A stretch of 58,663 nt of DNA from Frankiales bacterium (GCA_016125335.1 WGLY01000007.1:1-58663), one strand, 5' to 3'. Shown: positions 32,237 to 40,229, counted from the first letter of the stretch. Numbers and translations are program-made. Notes: generated by a model not told the origin, from the sequence alone.

Positions 32237-33552
32237 CCGACCTCCCCCGCCGCGCCGTGACCCGGGGAGCGCGTCTCGCGGCGCTCCCCCTGGGCTACGC
32301 CGGACGCACCGCACTGGGCTTCGGCAAGAAGGTCGGGGGCAAGCCCGCGGAGGCCGTCGCCACCGAGATCCAGCAGCGCACCGCCGAGCAGGTGTTCAAG
32401 ACCCTGGGCGAGCTCAAGGGCGGGGCGATGAAGTTCGGCCAGGCCATGAGCATCTTCGAGGTGGCGCTGCCGGAGGAGCTGCTCGAGCCCTACCGGGCGA
32501 CCCTCACCCGCCTCCAGGACGCCGCCCCGCCGATGCCCGCCGACACCGTGCACCGCTGCCTGGTCGAGGCCCTCGGCGACGACTGGCGCGAGCGGTTCTC
32601 CGAGTTCGACGACGAGCCGGCGGCGGCGGCGTCCATCGGCCAGGTGCACCGCGCGGTGTGGCACGACGGCCGCGAGGTCGCGGTGAAGATCCAGTACCCC
32701 GGCGCCGGCAAGGCGCTCATGGGCGACCTCGCGACGGTGTCGCGGATGGCCCGGATGTTCGCCTCGATGTCGCCCGGCATGGACATCAAGCCGCTGCTCG
32801 CCGAGCTCAAGGCCCGGGCCGCGGAGGAGCTCGACTACCTCACCGAGTCGCAGTCGCAGCGCCAGTTCGCCGCCGCCTACGAGGGCGACGACGAGTTCGT
32901 CGTCCCGCACGTGCTCGCCGCCGCGCCGACGGTCGTCGTGTCGGAGTGGCTCGACGGCTACCCGCTCTCGCGGGTGATCGCGGAGGGCACCCGCGAGGAA
33001 CGCGACCACTACGGCACGCTCTACCTGCGCTTCCTCATGTCCGGGCCGCTGCGCGCCGGGCTCCTGCACGCCGACCCGCACCCGGGCAACTACCGCGTGC
33101 TGCCCGACGGCCGCCTCGGCATCCTCGACTTCGGCGCCGTGGCCCGACTCCCGGAAGGGCCGCCGCCGGCGATGGGCCAGCTGCTGCGCATCGCCACCCT
33201 CGGCGACGCCGAGGCGATCGTGGAGGGCCTGCGCGAGGAGGGCTTCATCAAGCCCGGCGTCGAGGTCGACGCGGAGACGTTCTTCGCCGCCCTCTCGCCG
33301 TTCGCCGAGCCGGCGACCCACGAGTACTTCCACTTCAGCCGCGAGTGGATGCGCAGCCACTTCACCCGGCTCTCGGACCCGCGCAACCCCGACTTCTCCG
33401 TCGGGTTCAAGATCAACCTGCCGCCGCAGTACATGCTCATCCACCGGGTCTGGCTCGGCGGGATCAGCGTGCTCTCGCAGATGGACGCCACCGTGCCCAT
33501 GCGCGGCGAGCTCGAGCGCTGGCTGCCGTCGTTCACCGCCGGCCCGGCCTGA
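32233..33552 (+). CDS. ABC1/UbiB family atypical kinase (Rv3197-like)
   Basis: The 439-residue protein shows the ABC1 hallmarks. LKGGAMKFGQAMS is the KxGQ motif, AAAASIGQVH the Ala-rich loop and VAVKIQYPG the ATP-binding Lys. GLLHADPHPGN is the catalytic loop and LGILDFGAV the metal-binding DFG. GTG at 32233 overlaps the ThiF-like gene (GTGA), so the two are co-translated. In mycobacteria the orthologue Rv3197 has been linked to macrolide tolerance and lies beside whiB7, as here (with inserts). Target substrates are unknown. Confidence 0.93.
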   Translation: MTDLPRRAVTRGARLAALPLGYAGRTALGFGKKVGGKPAEAVATEIQQRTAEQVFKTLGELKGGAMKFGQAMSIFEVALPEELLEPYRATLTRLQDAAPPMPADTVHRCLVEALGDDWRERFSEFDDEPAAAASIGQVHRAVWHDGREVAVKIQYPGAGKALMGDLATVSRMARMFASMSPGMDIKPLLAELKARAAEELDYLTESQSQRQFAAAYEGDDEFVVPHVLAAAPTVVVSEWLDGYPLSRVIAEGTREERDHYGTLYLRFLMSGPLRAGLLHADPHPGNYRVLPDGRLGILDFGAVARLPEGPPPAMGQLLRIATLGDAEAIVEGLREEGFIKPGVEVDAETFFAALSPFAEPATHEYFHFSREWMRSHFTRLSDPRNPDFSVGFKINLPPQYMLIHRVWLGGISVLSQMDATVPMRGELERWLPSFTAGPA

Positions 33553-33619
33553 CCGCGGGCCGCTCCGTCGGGCCGATCGTGGTCGCCGGCGCGTCGGTGC
33601 CTGCTGGCATGCTGCGCGG

Positions 33620-34513
33620 GTGACGACGTCCCGCCCGGGCCTGCACCGGGTCCCCGCGTGGACCCTGGCCGTCACGGCCATGCTTTCGGTGCAGCTCGGC
33701 GCCGCCCTGTCCACCCGGCTGTTCGACGTCGTCGGCCCGGCGGGCACGGCCTGGCTGCGCCTCGCCGCGGGGGCGGTGATCTTCCTCGCGCTCGTCCGCC
33801 CCGACCTGCGCGCGCTGCGTCCCGCCACCCTGCCGGTGCCCGTGGCCCTCGGGGTGGTCACCGGCGTGACGACCGTCGCCTTCCTCTCGGCCATCGACCG
33901 CATCCCGCTCGGCACGGCCGTGGCCGTGGAGTTCCTCGGCCCGCTCGGCGTCGCCGTGGCGCGCAGCCGCGACCGCCGCTCGCTGCTGTGGCCGGTGCTC
34001 GCGCTCGCGGGCGTGCTGCTGCTCACCCGCCCGTGGACCGGTGAGGTCGACGTCGCGGGGCTGCTGCTCGCGGCACTGGCGGCCTGCGGCTGGGCGGCGT
34101 ACATCCTGCTCACCCAGGTGGTCGGCGACCGCTACGCCGGCATCGACGGGCTCGCGCTCACGATCCCCGTCGCGGCGCTGGTGGCCACCGTCGTGGGGCT
34201 CCCGCAGGCGGCCGGCCACATCGACGGCCTCGTCGTGCTCCAGTCCTTCGGCCTCGCCCTGCTGCTGCCCGTGATCCCCTACGCCCTGGAGATGCTGGCC
34301 CTGCGGCGACTCACCACCGCGGCGTTCGGCACGCTGATGTCGCTCGAGCCCGCCTTCGGGGTGCTGGTGGGCGCCGTGGTGCTGGCCCAGCACCCGTCGG
34401 CGGCGCAGGCCGTCGGCGTGGCCCTCGTGGTGGTCGCCGGCATCGGCGCGGAGCGCACCGGGCACCGCGAGGCGCCCGTGCCCGAGCTCGTGGTGCCGCC
34501 CGGCGTCGCCTGA
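33620..34513 (+). CDS. EamA/RhtA-type drug/metabolite transporter
   Basis: The 297-residue protein has ten predicted membrane helices in two repeats of five. The first is WTLAVTAMLSVQLGAALSTRLF and the second repeat starts around VAGLLLAALAACGWAAYILL. LTTAAFGTLMSLEPAFGVLVGAVVLAQ is the conserved EamA C-terminal motif of RhtA-like threonine/homoserine exporters. The substrate is therefore probably an amino acid or related metabolite, by family only. It lies 67 nt after the ABC1 gene and may be read with it. Confidence 0.88.
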   Translation: MTTSRPGLHRVPAWTLAVTAMLSVQLGAALSTRLFDVVGPAGTAWLRLAAGAVIFLALVRPDLRALRPATLPVPVALGVVTGVTTVAFLSAIDRIPLGTAVAVEFLGPLGVAVARSRDRRSLLWPVLALAGVLLLTRPWTGEVDVAGLLLAALAACGWAAYILLTQVVGDRYAGIDGLALTIPVAALVATVVGLPQAAGHIDGLVVLQSFGLALLLPVIPYALEMLALRRLTTAAFGTLMSLEPAFGVLVGAVVLAQHPSAAQAVGVALVVVAGIGAERTGHREAPVPELVVPPGVA

Positions 34514-34547
34514 CGCCGGGTCCCACCGGGCGCAGTGGCCGACCGGC

Positions 34548-34733
34548 TCACCAGTCCTCGGCGTCCAGCTTGCCCTCGATCGCGCGCAGGTTGTCGCGGG
34601 CGCACGCCGGGCAGTAGCGCAGGTCGCGCCCACGCTCGTGGGAGGCCACCCACTGCAGCGCGGCCATGCCGCTCTGCTCGTCGGCGTCCGCGTCGAGCGT
34701 CGCGCCGCACCGCGCGCAGATCAGCACCGTCAT
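34548..34733 (-). CDS. Small zinc-ribbon protein
   Basis: The 61-residue protein starts MTVLICARCGATLDADADEQ and ends with RYCPACARDNLRAIEGKL. CxxC pairs at 6-9 and near 42-45 should form one zinc ribbon. Its ATG lies 4 nt after the stop of the phosphodiesterase gene, so they are one operon. No further motif is visible and the function is unknown. Confidence 0.82.
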   Translation of the reverse strand: MTVLICARCGATLDADADEQSGMAALQWVASHERGRDLRYCPACARDNLRAIEGKLDAEDW

Positions 34734-34737
34734 CGCG

Positions 34738-36372
34738 TCACACCCCACCCAAGTAGAGGAAGCCGGGGCCCTCGTCGCGCCAGGGCACGCCGAGGGGGTC
34801 CAGCGCCGCCCGCAGCGCCGGGGCCCAGGAGCCCGCCGCCGGGGGCTCGGCGGTCTCGAACCCATGGTCGGCCGTCAGCAGGAACACCGTCTCGTCGAGG
34901 ACGCCGACCCGCTCGAGGTGGTCGAGCAGCACCCCGAGCCGCCGGTCGCAGTCGCGCAGCGCGTCGAGGGCGATCGGCGAGCGCGGTCCGCCGGCGTGGT
35001 GCCCGGCGTCGGTCGTGTACTGCGACCACCAGGTCACCGCGGGGAACTCGGCCGGGTCGGCCGCCGAGAACAGCCCCACGACCGTGGACAGGCCGAGCAC
35101 GTCGATCCCCGAGTAGAAGGCGTAGTCGTCGTCCTCCCCGCACCGCGCGTGCGTGACGAGCTCGGAGGCGAGCGGGTCGGGCAGCAGGGCGCGCACCGCG
35201 GTGACGAAGTCCCGCGAGTCGCTGCTGCCCGCCTCGCCCGGGTCGACCGCCTCGCCGCTGGCCAGCGCGGCACGCACGAGGGCGAAGGTGGAGGCCCAGG
35301 CCCCCCGCTCGGTCATCTCGTTGACGCTCGCGGTGCGCACCCCGGGCCGGGCCGCCGCCACCGCCTCGAACAGCGTCGTGACGCCCTCGCGGTAGAGCTC
35401 CGAGGTCAGGTGCCAGGTGGCGGGGTCGTTGGGCACCACGCGGCGGCCCTGCTCGCGGTCCCAGTACACGTTGCCGACGACGCCGTGCCGGCCCGGGCCG
35501 ACGCCGGTGAGCATGCTCGTGTGGTTGACCAGGGTGAGGCTCGGGAACTCGGCCACCGCCCCGCCGGCCAGCGCGCAGCCGCGCTCGAGCAGCCGGGCGA
35601 CGGCGGGCAGCTCCCCGGCCGCGGCGAGGTCGAGCATCGAGCCGGGGTGCCCGCCGTCCCAGAGCAGGCCGATGACGTAGGTGGCGCCGCGGGTGACCAG
35701 GTCCGAGCGCACGACGCCGTCGAGACTGGCGAGGTGCTCGAGGTCCACCCCGGCGAGCCACGCCAGGGTCGGCATGACGTCGACGAGCCGGGCGTGGTCG
35801 GCCACCACCCCGCGCTCGCGGACGCCGGCCCCCGAGACCAGGAACGGGGCGCGGGACTGGACGACGTCGAGGGAGCCGTGCTCACCGCGGTGGCCGCCCT
35901 CGTCGGGGAACCAGTGCCGCGGGGTGTGCACCACCGCGAGGTCCGGGCTGCGCGGGTCGGTGAAGAACGACTGGAGCCGCGGCCAGGGCAGCGGGTAGGC
36001 GTTGGAGTCGTGCTGCGGAGAGGGGTCCGCGACCTCCGCGGCGTAGGGCAGGAAGGCCAGCGGGTCGGTGCTGGGCAGCGGATGGCGGCCCTCGAGCAGG
36101 CGGCCCTCCGGATGGTCGGCGTCGAGCAGGGCGCGGCCGGCGTGGTCGGCGACCACCACGGCGAGCGGGCGCCCGTCCGGCTCGCGCCCGGCGGCGGGGT
36201 CCGGCCACGCGACGAGGTCGACGATCTCGGCGAGATCGCGGGCGGTCAGCGCGGCGACCGCGGCGTCGAGGGCGGCGCGTACCGGGTCGGGATCGACGTC
36301 GGACGCGACGTCGGGGCCGGTGCCGGGGTCGACGTCGGCGTCCGGGTCGGCGGGGAGCTCGTCGGCGGCCAC
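34738..36372 (-). CDS. Alkaline-phosphatase-superfamily phosphodiesterase with N-terminal half-domain
   Basis: The C-terminal two-thirds is a nucleotide pyrophosphatase/phosphodiesterase domain. WDGG at 238-241 carries the first metal ligand and FPSLTLVNHTSMLTGVGPGRHG at 277-297 the nucleophile Thr (T280). TADHGFE near the C-terminus supplies later metal ligands. The first 220 residues also contain AP-fold C-terminal-type motifs (GHRGEHGSLDVVQSRAPFLVSG and VDVMPTLAWLAGVD). The order therefore looks like a partial copy placed before a whole domain. The protein is 544 residues, with no signal peptide, so likely cytosolic. Substrate is unknown. Confidence 0.87.
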   Translation of the reverse strand: MAADELPADPDADVDPGTGPDVASDVDPDPVRAALDAAVAALTARDLAEIVDLVAWPDPAAGREPDGRPLAVVVADHAGRALLDADHPEGRLLEGRHPLPSTDPLAFLPYAAEVADPSPQHDSNAYPLPWPRLQSFFTDPRSPDLAVVHTPRHWFPDEGGHRGEHGSLDVVQSRAPFLVSGAGVRERGVVADHARLVDVMPTLAWLAGVDLEHLASLDGVVRSDLVTRGATYVIGLLWDGGHPGSMLDLAAAGELPAVARLLERGCALAGGAVAEFPSLTLVNHTSMLTGVGPGRHGVVGNVYWDREQGRRVVPNDPATWHLTSELYREGVTTLFEAVAAARPGVRTASVNEMTERGAWASTFALVRAALASGEAVDPGEAGSSDSRDFVTAVRALLPDPLASELVTHARCGEDDDYAFYSGIDVLGLSTVVGLFSAADPAEFPAVTWWSQYTTDAGHHAGGPRSPIALDALRDCDRRLGVLLDHLERVGVLDETVFLLTADHGFETAEPPAAGSWAPALRAALDPLGVPWRDEGPGFLYLGGV

Positions 36373-36408
36373 GGCCCGATCCTGCCGCAGCGACCGGCCC
36401 CGGACACG

Positions 36409-36451
36409 ACGACGGGCGGGTGACCCTCGAGGTGGGTCACCCGCCCGTCGT
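36409..36451 (-). terminator. Strong hairpin between whiB7 unit and phosphodiesterase gene
   Basis: ACGACGGGCGGGTGACCC (36409-36426) pairs perfectly with its complement at 36434-36451, an 18-bp stem around a 7-nt loop. It lies 27 nt after the stop of the 105-residue gene downstream of whiB7 and probably ends that transcript. No U-run is present. Confidence 0.75.
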
Positions 36452-36477
36452 GCTCACCGCCCATCGGGACCGAGGTC

Positions 36478-36795
36478 CTAGCGGGCGAGAGCGAGGGCGG
36501 ACTCGCGGGCGGCGAGGACCGCCGCCTCACGAGCCAGCCGGGCGCGGCGCTCGGCCGCCTCCGCCCGGCGCGCGGCGAGTGCGACGCGTCGGACGCGCCA
36601 CAGCTGCGCCTCGTGCTGGCGCACGGCCAGCTGGTTCTGCATATGGCTGCGTGCCATCTGCTCGGGGACGAGATACATGTCGGACTCCGAACTCGAGACG
36701 GGCGTCGCGGTCAGCGACGGCCCGGGGACGTGGACCGCCCGGTGGGCGGGGAGGGAGTACGACGCGGGTGCGTCGGACTCGGTACGACGGGTCAT
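36478..36795 (-). CDS. Small helical protein co-transcribed with whiB7
   Basis: This 105-residue protein has a disordered N-terminal 40 residues, then SHMQNQLAVRQHEAQLWRVRRV and a long Ala/Arg/Glu helix (ALAARRAEAAERRARLAREAAVLAARE) that may be a coiled coil. No known family is recognised. It overlaps the whiB7 stop by 4 nt (ATGA), so it shares the attenuated whiB7 transcript. A strong hairpin follows. Confidence 0.7.
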   Translation of the reverse strand: MTRRTESDAPASYSLPAHRAVHVPGPSLTATPVSSSESDMYLVPEQMARSHMQNQLAVRQHEAQLWRVRRVALAARRAEAAERRARLAREAAVLAARESALALAR

Positions 36796-37229
36796 GCGGC
36801 TGCTCCCTCGCGCGGCGTCGGGATGACGCCGGTGTCGGTGAGGTCGTCGAGGTACTCGCCGTCCTGGTCGACCTCACGGGTGAGCTCGGCCAGACGGGCG
36901 GCGAGTGCGTCCTCGGCGGCGCGCCGGACGAGGTGGTCGTCCTTGCGAGGACGGCCCGGCCGGCGCTTGCGCGCCACGACCTGACCGCGCTCGAAGAGCT
37001 CGCCACCCCAGACGCCCCACGGCTCGCGCCGCTCCAGGGCTCCGGCGAGGCAGGCGGCGCGCAGCGCGCAGCCTCCGCAGAGAGCCTGGGCGAGCGCGAC
37101 GTCGTCGGGACGCTCGGCGAACCACAGTTCCGGGTCGTTCGACCGGCACGGCGTGCTGGTGTCGACCCAGTCGGTCGACGCGGCCTGCTGTCCGAGGGTG
37201 TGGGTCAGGTCGTCGGTCAGGACGCTCAT
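36792..37229 (-). CDS. whiB7: WhiB7-like transcriptional regulator with AT-hook
   Basis: The 145-residue protein has four iron-sulphur Cys residues (C28, C51, C54, C60 in PCRSNDPELWF and CGGCALRAAC), the WhiB turn GVWGGE (72-77), and a basic AT-hook RKRRPGRPRK (87-96) after the turn. A C-terminal AT-hook is diagnostic of WhiB7, which binds SigA and activates intrinsic antibiotic resistance genes. It neighbours uvrD2 as in mycobacteria. A ribosome site AAGGAGGTGACC precedes the ATG, and the long leader (37230-37759) has attenuator features. Confidence 0.92.
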   Translation of the reverse strand: MSVLTDDLTHTLGQQAASTDWVDTSTPCRSNDPELWFAERPDDVALAQALCGGCALRAACLAGALERREPWGVWGGELFERGQVVARKRRPGRPRKDDHLVRRAAEDALAARLAELTREVDQDGEYLDDLTDTGVIPTPREGAAA

Positions 37230-37250
37230 GTGCGGTCACCTCCTTCGCGC

Positions 37251-37270
37251 ACCGCGGGATCGTCCGCGGT
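37251..37270 (-). promoter_or_regulatory. Palindromic hairpin just upstream of the whiB7 ribosome site
   Basis: ACCGCGG and CCGCGGT (in the transcribed strand) form a 7-bp stem with a 6-nt loop, about 20 nt before the ATG. It could influence access to the ribosome site or compete with the terminator arm, which also contains CCGCGG. Pairing is by inspection only. Confidence 0.4.
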
Positions 37271-37368
37271 CCTCGAGTCGTGCGGGATAGGGGGTCGTGC
37301 GGATGGTGCGGGTGGTGCGGCGGTGCGGGTGGAGCCGGTGGTGCTGCGTGGCCCCGGGACGGACCCGG

Positions 37369-37410
37369 AGAAACACGAAGGCCGCGGTTCCCGGTTCGGG
37401 ATCCGCGGCC
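37369..37410 (-). terminator. Putative attenuator terminator in the whiB7 leader
   Basis: On the transcribed strand GGCCGCGG (37410-37403) pairs with CCGCGGCC (37387-37380), and TCCC with GGGA, leaving one A-A mismatch and a GAACC loop. The transcript continues TTCGTGTTTCT, a fair U-rich tail in such a GC-rich genome. It begins 22 nt after the upstream ORF's stop, so ribosome position could control whether it forms. Confidence 0.65.
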
Positions 37411-37432
37411 TCGAGGTGCCAGGGGTGAGGTG

Positions 37433-37660
37433 TCACCCAGTGGATCCTCGAGACTGCGGGTCGTACGACGTACCGGTGGTGCCCGGCTTGGTGATGCCGC
37501 GGAACCAGACGACGGGCGCGAGATCGGTGTGGCCGTCCGCCATGACGACGACGGCGGACGTGCGGCCCTGGAACGCACCGAAGGCCGCGGCGAGCGCGGC
37601 GGCAGCGGCGACGCACAGAGGCAGCACGAAAGCGGCCTCGGCGATGTACGTGCTGATCAT
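37433..37660 (-). CDS. Upstream leader ORF (uORF) of whiB7
   Basis: A 75-codon frame starts at the ATG at 37660 with a near-perfect ribosome site (AGGAGGTGAGCCCCCG). It begins MISTYIAEAAFVLPLCVAAAA and contains an Ala-rich hydrophobic stretch followed by a Gly/Thr/Ser-rich end. It has no homologue I recognise. Its stop precedes the leader terminator by 22 nt. whiB7 leaders in actinobacteria carry such uORFs, whose translation under ribosome-targeting antibiotics switches off the terminator. The long length is unusual; it could alternatively be a small membrane protein. Confidence 0.6.
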   Translation of the reverse strand: MISTYIAEAAFVLPLCVAAAAALAAAFGAFQGRTSAVVVMADGHTDLAPVVWFRGITKPGTTGTSYDPQSRGSTG

Positions 37661-37729
37661 CGGGGGCTCACCTCCTCGTGCCTCGTCCCTGGCGCGTCGT
37701 CCGGGGTGCGCGTCTCTCGCGCGAGAAGG

Positions 37730-37759
37730 AGGTTACGCGGCCGGTCCGACAGAGCGCAA
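37730..37759 (-). promoter_or_regulatory. Putative whiB7 promoter
   Basis: On the minus strand TTGCGC (37759-37754) and TAACCT (37735-37730) are spaced by 18 nt, and an AT-richer patch (GTAAACCTGA) lies directly upstream of the -35. WhiB7-activated promoters typically have such an AT-rich block beside the -35, bound by the AT-hook. The start would lie near 37723, about 60 nt before the uORF. Confidence 0.5.
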
Positions 37760-37805
37760 TCAGGTTTACGGCGAGTCTTCGACGAATCCGCAGAACTGTC
37801 GTCCG

Positions 37806-37838
37806 GACGGCCCACGCCGACCGGCGGTGCGGGCCGTC
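37806..37838 (-). terminator. uvrD2 terminator hairpin
   Basis: GACGGCCC (37806-37813) pairs with GGGCCGTC (37831-37838), and inside it CGCCG pairs with CGGCG around a 2-nt loop. The structure lies 20 nt after the uvrD2 stop, between uvrD2 and the whiB7 promoter. Confidence 0.6.
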
Positions 37839-37857
37839 GGGGGACGCCGCGCGGCCC

Positions 37858-40044
37858 TCAGGCCCCGTCGTCCGGTGGCTCGGGCGGGGTCTCGCCCCGC
37901 ACGAGGGCCAGGAGCTGGTCGGCGTAGGCCGCGAGGGTGCGCGCGCCGATCCCGGGGATGCGCACCAGGGCCGCGCGGTCGGCCGGGCGCTCGGTGGCGA
38001 CGCCCTCGAGGGCGGCGTCGCCGAGCACGACGTACGCCGGCACCGAGCGACGGCTGGCCTCCCCCGACCGCCACTGCTCGAGGCGGCCGAGCAGCTCCTC
38101 GTCGTACGACGCCGGGCAGGTGCGGCACCTCCCGCGCGCCGACTCCGCGCCCGTGACCAGCGCGGCCCCGCACACCCGGCAGGTGGCCGGCACCCGCCGG
38201 CGTCGGCCGGCGTCGGGGCCGCCGCCCGCACGGCTGCCCGTCCCGCGCACGACGCCGCCGCCGTCGAGCATCTCGACACCTGCCGCGGCTCCCGCCGAGT
38301 CGAGGAAGCGCGAGCGGTCGCGGCGACCGCGGCCCGAGCGCGACCGGGCCCAGGTGAGCACGAGGTGACGGCGGGCCCGGGTGCAGGCGACGTAGAACAG
38401 CCGCCGCTCCTCCTCCACGCGGGCCGGCGTGTCGGCGTACTGGATCGGGAAGGTGCCCTCCGCCAGGCCCACGACCACGACGGCGTCCCACTCGAGCCCC
38501 TTGGCCGCGTGCACCGTCGCCAGCGTCACCCCCTCGGCCGAGGGGGTGCTGCGGGTCTCGGCCCGGTGGTCGAGCTCGGCGACGAGGTCCGCGAGCGTGG
38601 CGCCGGGCGTCTCGGCCGCGAGGTCGTCGGCCAGCGTCACCAGGCGCAGCAGGTTCTCCCAGCGCTCCCGGGCCGCGCCGCCCGCCGGCGGGTCCGGCGT
38701 CCAGGCCATCGCGCCGAGCAGTGAGCGCACGTCGGCCGCGAGGTCGCCCGTGCTGCCGCCCGAGCGGGCGGCGCCGCGCACCCGCGTGACGGCCTCGCGC
38801 ACCTCCGGCCGGTCGAAGAAGGCCGACTCGCCGCGCAGCACGTAGGGCACGCCGGCGGCGGCCAGCGACTCCTCGAGCAGCTCGGACTGCGCGTTCACCC
38901 GGTAGAGCACCGCCACCTCGCGGGCGGGCACCCCCTGCCCGAGCAGGCCCCGCACCGTCGCCGCGGCGGCGTCGGCCTCGGCCTGCTCGTCGGCGTACGC
39001 CGCGACGCGCGGCGCCGGGCCGTCGGGCAGCTGCGAGCGCAGCTCGAGGCGCAGCCGGGCCTCCGGGCCCGTCGCGCCGGCGAGCACGCGGTTGGCGAGC
39101 CCGACCACCTGCGGCGTGGACCGGTAGGACCGGACGAGACGCACCTCGGTGGCGTGCGGGTAGCGCGTGCGGAAGTCGAGCAGGTAGGACGACGTGGCCC
39201 CGGTGAACGTGTAGATCGTCTGGCTCGCGTCGCCCACCACGCACAGGTCGTCGCGCTCGCCGAGCCAGAGGTCGAGCAGCCGCTGCTGGAGCGGGCTGAC
39301 GTCCTGGTACTCGTCGACGGTGAACCAGCGGTACGCGGTGCGGACCTCGTCGGCGATGTCCGGCCGGGTGTCGAGGATGCCCACGGTGAGCAGCAGGACG
39401 TCCTCGAAGTCGACGAGGCCCTGCTCGCTCGTGCGCTCCTGGTAGGCGGCGTAGGCGTCGGCGACGTTCTCGCGGGTGAGCCCGGCCGGCGGCTCGCGAC
39501 GCGCCGCCAGCGACGCGGCGACGTAGTCGGCGGCCACCACCTGGCTCGCCTTCGCCCACTCGATCTCGCTGGCGACGTCGCGGGCCAGAGTCGGGTCGGC
39601 GAACCCGGCGGAGCGCAGCACCGGGGCGAGCACCCGCGCCTTGCTCGGCAGGATCTCCGGCAGCGCGCCGCCCACGACCCGCGGCCAGAAGTAGCGCAGC
39701 TGGCGCAGCGCGGCGGAGTGGAACGTGCGCGCCTGCACCCCCGAGACGCCGAGCTCGGCGAGGCGCTGGCGCATCTCGCCCGCCGCGCGGCTGGTGAAGG
39801 TGACCGCCAGCGACCGGCGCGGGTCGTGGCGGCCGGTGAGCACGGCGTAGGCGATGCGGTGGGTCACCGCCCGGGTCTTGCCGGTGCCGGCCCCAGCCAG
39901 GACCACCACGGGACCCGACACCGCCGAGGCGGCCTCGCGCTGCTCGGGGTCGAGCGCCTCGAGCACGTCGTCGGGGGTGACCACGGACCGCGCGCGGCGG
40001 GTCGGCGCTCCCGGCAGGCCGGGGACGGGGTCGGCGGCGGTCAC
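37858..40044 (-). CDS. uvrD2: UvrD2-type ATP-dependent DNA helicase with HRDC domain
   Basis: The 728-residue superfamily 1A helicase contains LAGAGTGKTRAVTHRIAY (motif I), LAVTFTSRAAGEM (Ia), VDEYQDVSPLQQ (II), GDASQTIYTFTGA (III), and RLVRSYRSTPQV (IV). TLATVHAAKGLEWDAVVVVG and CTRARRHLVLTWA also match. Four Cys in CRVCGAAL and CRTCPASY suggest a zinc module before the C-terminal HRDC domain (YVVLGDAALEGVA..RIPGIGARTLAAYADQLLALV). This is the UvrD2 architecture of Rv3198c. GTG at 40044 is chosen as the first start after the divergent promoter region. Confidence 0.95.
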   Translation of the reverse strand: MTAADPVPGLPGAPTRRARSVVTPDDVLEALDPEQREAASAVSGPVVVLAGAGTGKTRAVTHRIAYAVLTGRHDPRRSLAVTFTSRAAGEMRQRLAELGVSGVQARTFHSAALRQLRYFWPRVVGGALPEILPSKARVLAPVLRSAGFADPTLARDVASEIEWAKASQVVAADYVAASLAARREPPAGLTRENVADAYAAYQERTSEQGLVDFEDVLLLTVGILDTRPDIADEVRTAYRWFTVDEYQDVSPLQQRLLDLWLGERDDLCVVGDASQTIYTFTGATSSYLLDFRTRYPHATEVRLVRSYRSTPQVVGLANRVLAGATGPEARLRLELRSQLPDGPAPRVAAYADEQAEADAAAATVRGLLGQGVPAREVAVLYRVNAQSELLEESLAAAGVPYVLRGESAFFDRPEVREAVTRVRGAARSGGSTGDLAADVRSLLGAMAWTPDPPAGGAARERWENLLRLVTLADDLAAETPGATLADLVAELDHRAETRSTPSAEGVTLATVHAAKGLEWDAVVVVGLAEGTFPIQYADTPARVEEERRLFYVACTRARRHLVLTWARSRSGRGRRDRSRFLDSAGAAAGVEMLDGGGVVRGTGSRAGGGPDAGRRRRVPATCRVCGAALVTGAESARGRCRTCPASYDEELLGRLEQWRSGEASRRSVPAYVVLGDAALEGVATERPADRAALVRIPGIGARTLAAYADQLLALVRGETPPEPPDDGA

Positions 40045-40128
40045 GGCGCCATCCTCGCAGCCGCCGAGGACCGCGGCCCCGGGCCGCCCGCCCCGCGGTC
40101 GGCGGCGCGGGGCGCGGATGTGATCATC

Positions 40129-40157
40129 GGGAACAAGCCGGGGCCAGGCTGCCGTTG
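40129..40157 (+). promoter_or_regulatory. SigR/SigH-type promoter of the mycoredoxin gene
   Basis: GGGAAC (40129-40134) is followed after 19 nt by GTTG (40154-40157), fitting the GGGAAY-N18/19-GTT consensus for thiol-oxidative-stress sigma factors. It sits 73 nt before the mycoredoxin ATG. GCCGTTGA and TCAACGGC (40151-40170) also form a perfect palindrome overlapping the -10. Confidence 0.65.
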
Positions 40158-40229
40158 AAGGGTCAACGGCGCACGACCGGCCGGCGGGCACCCGGCCCGC
40201 ACACGAGACGACGAGGAGCGGACGACGCG

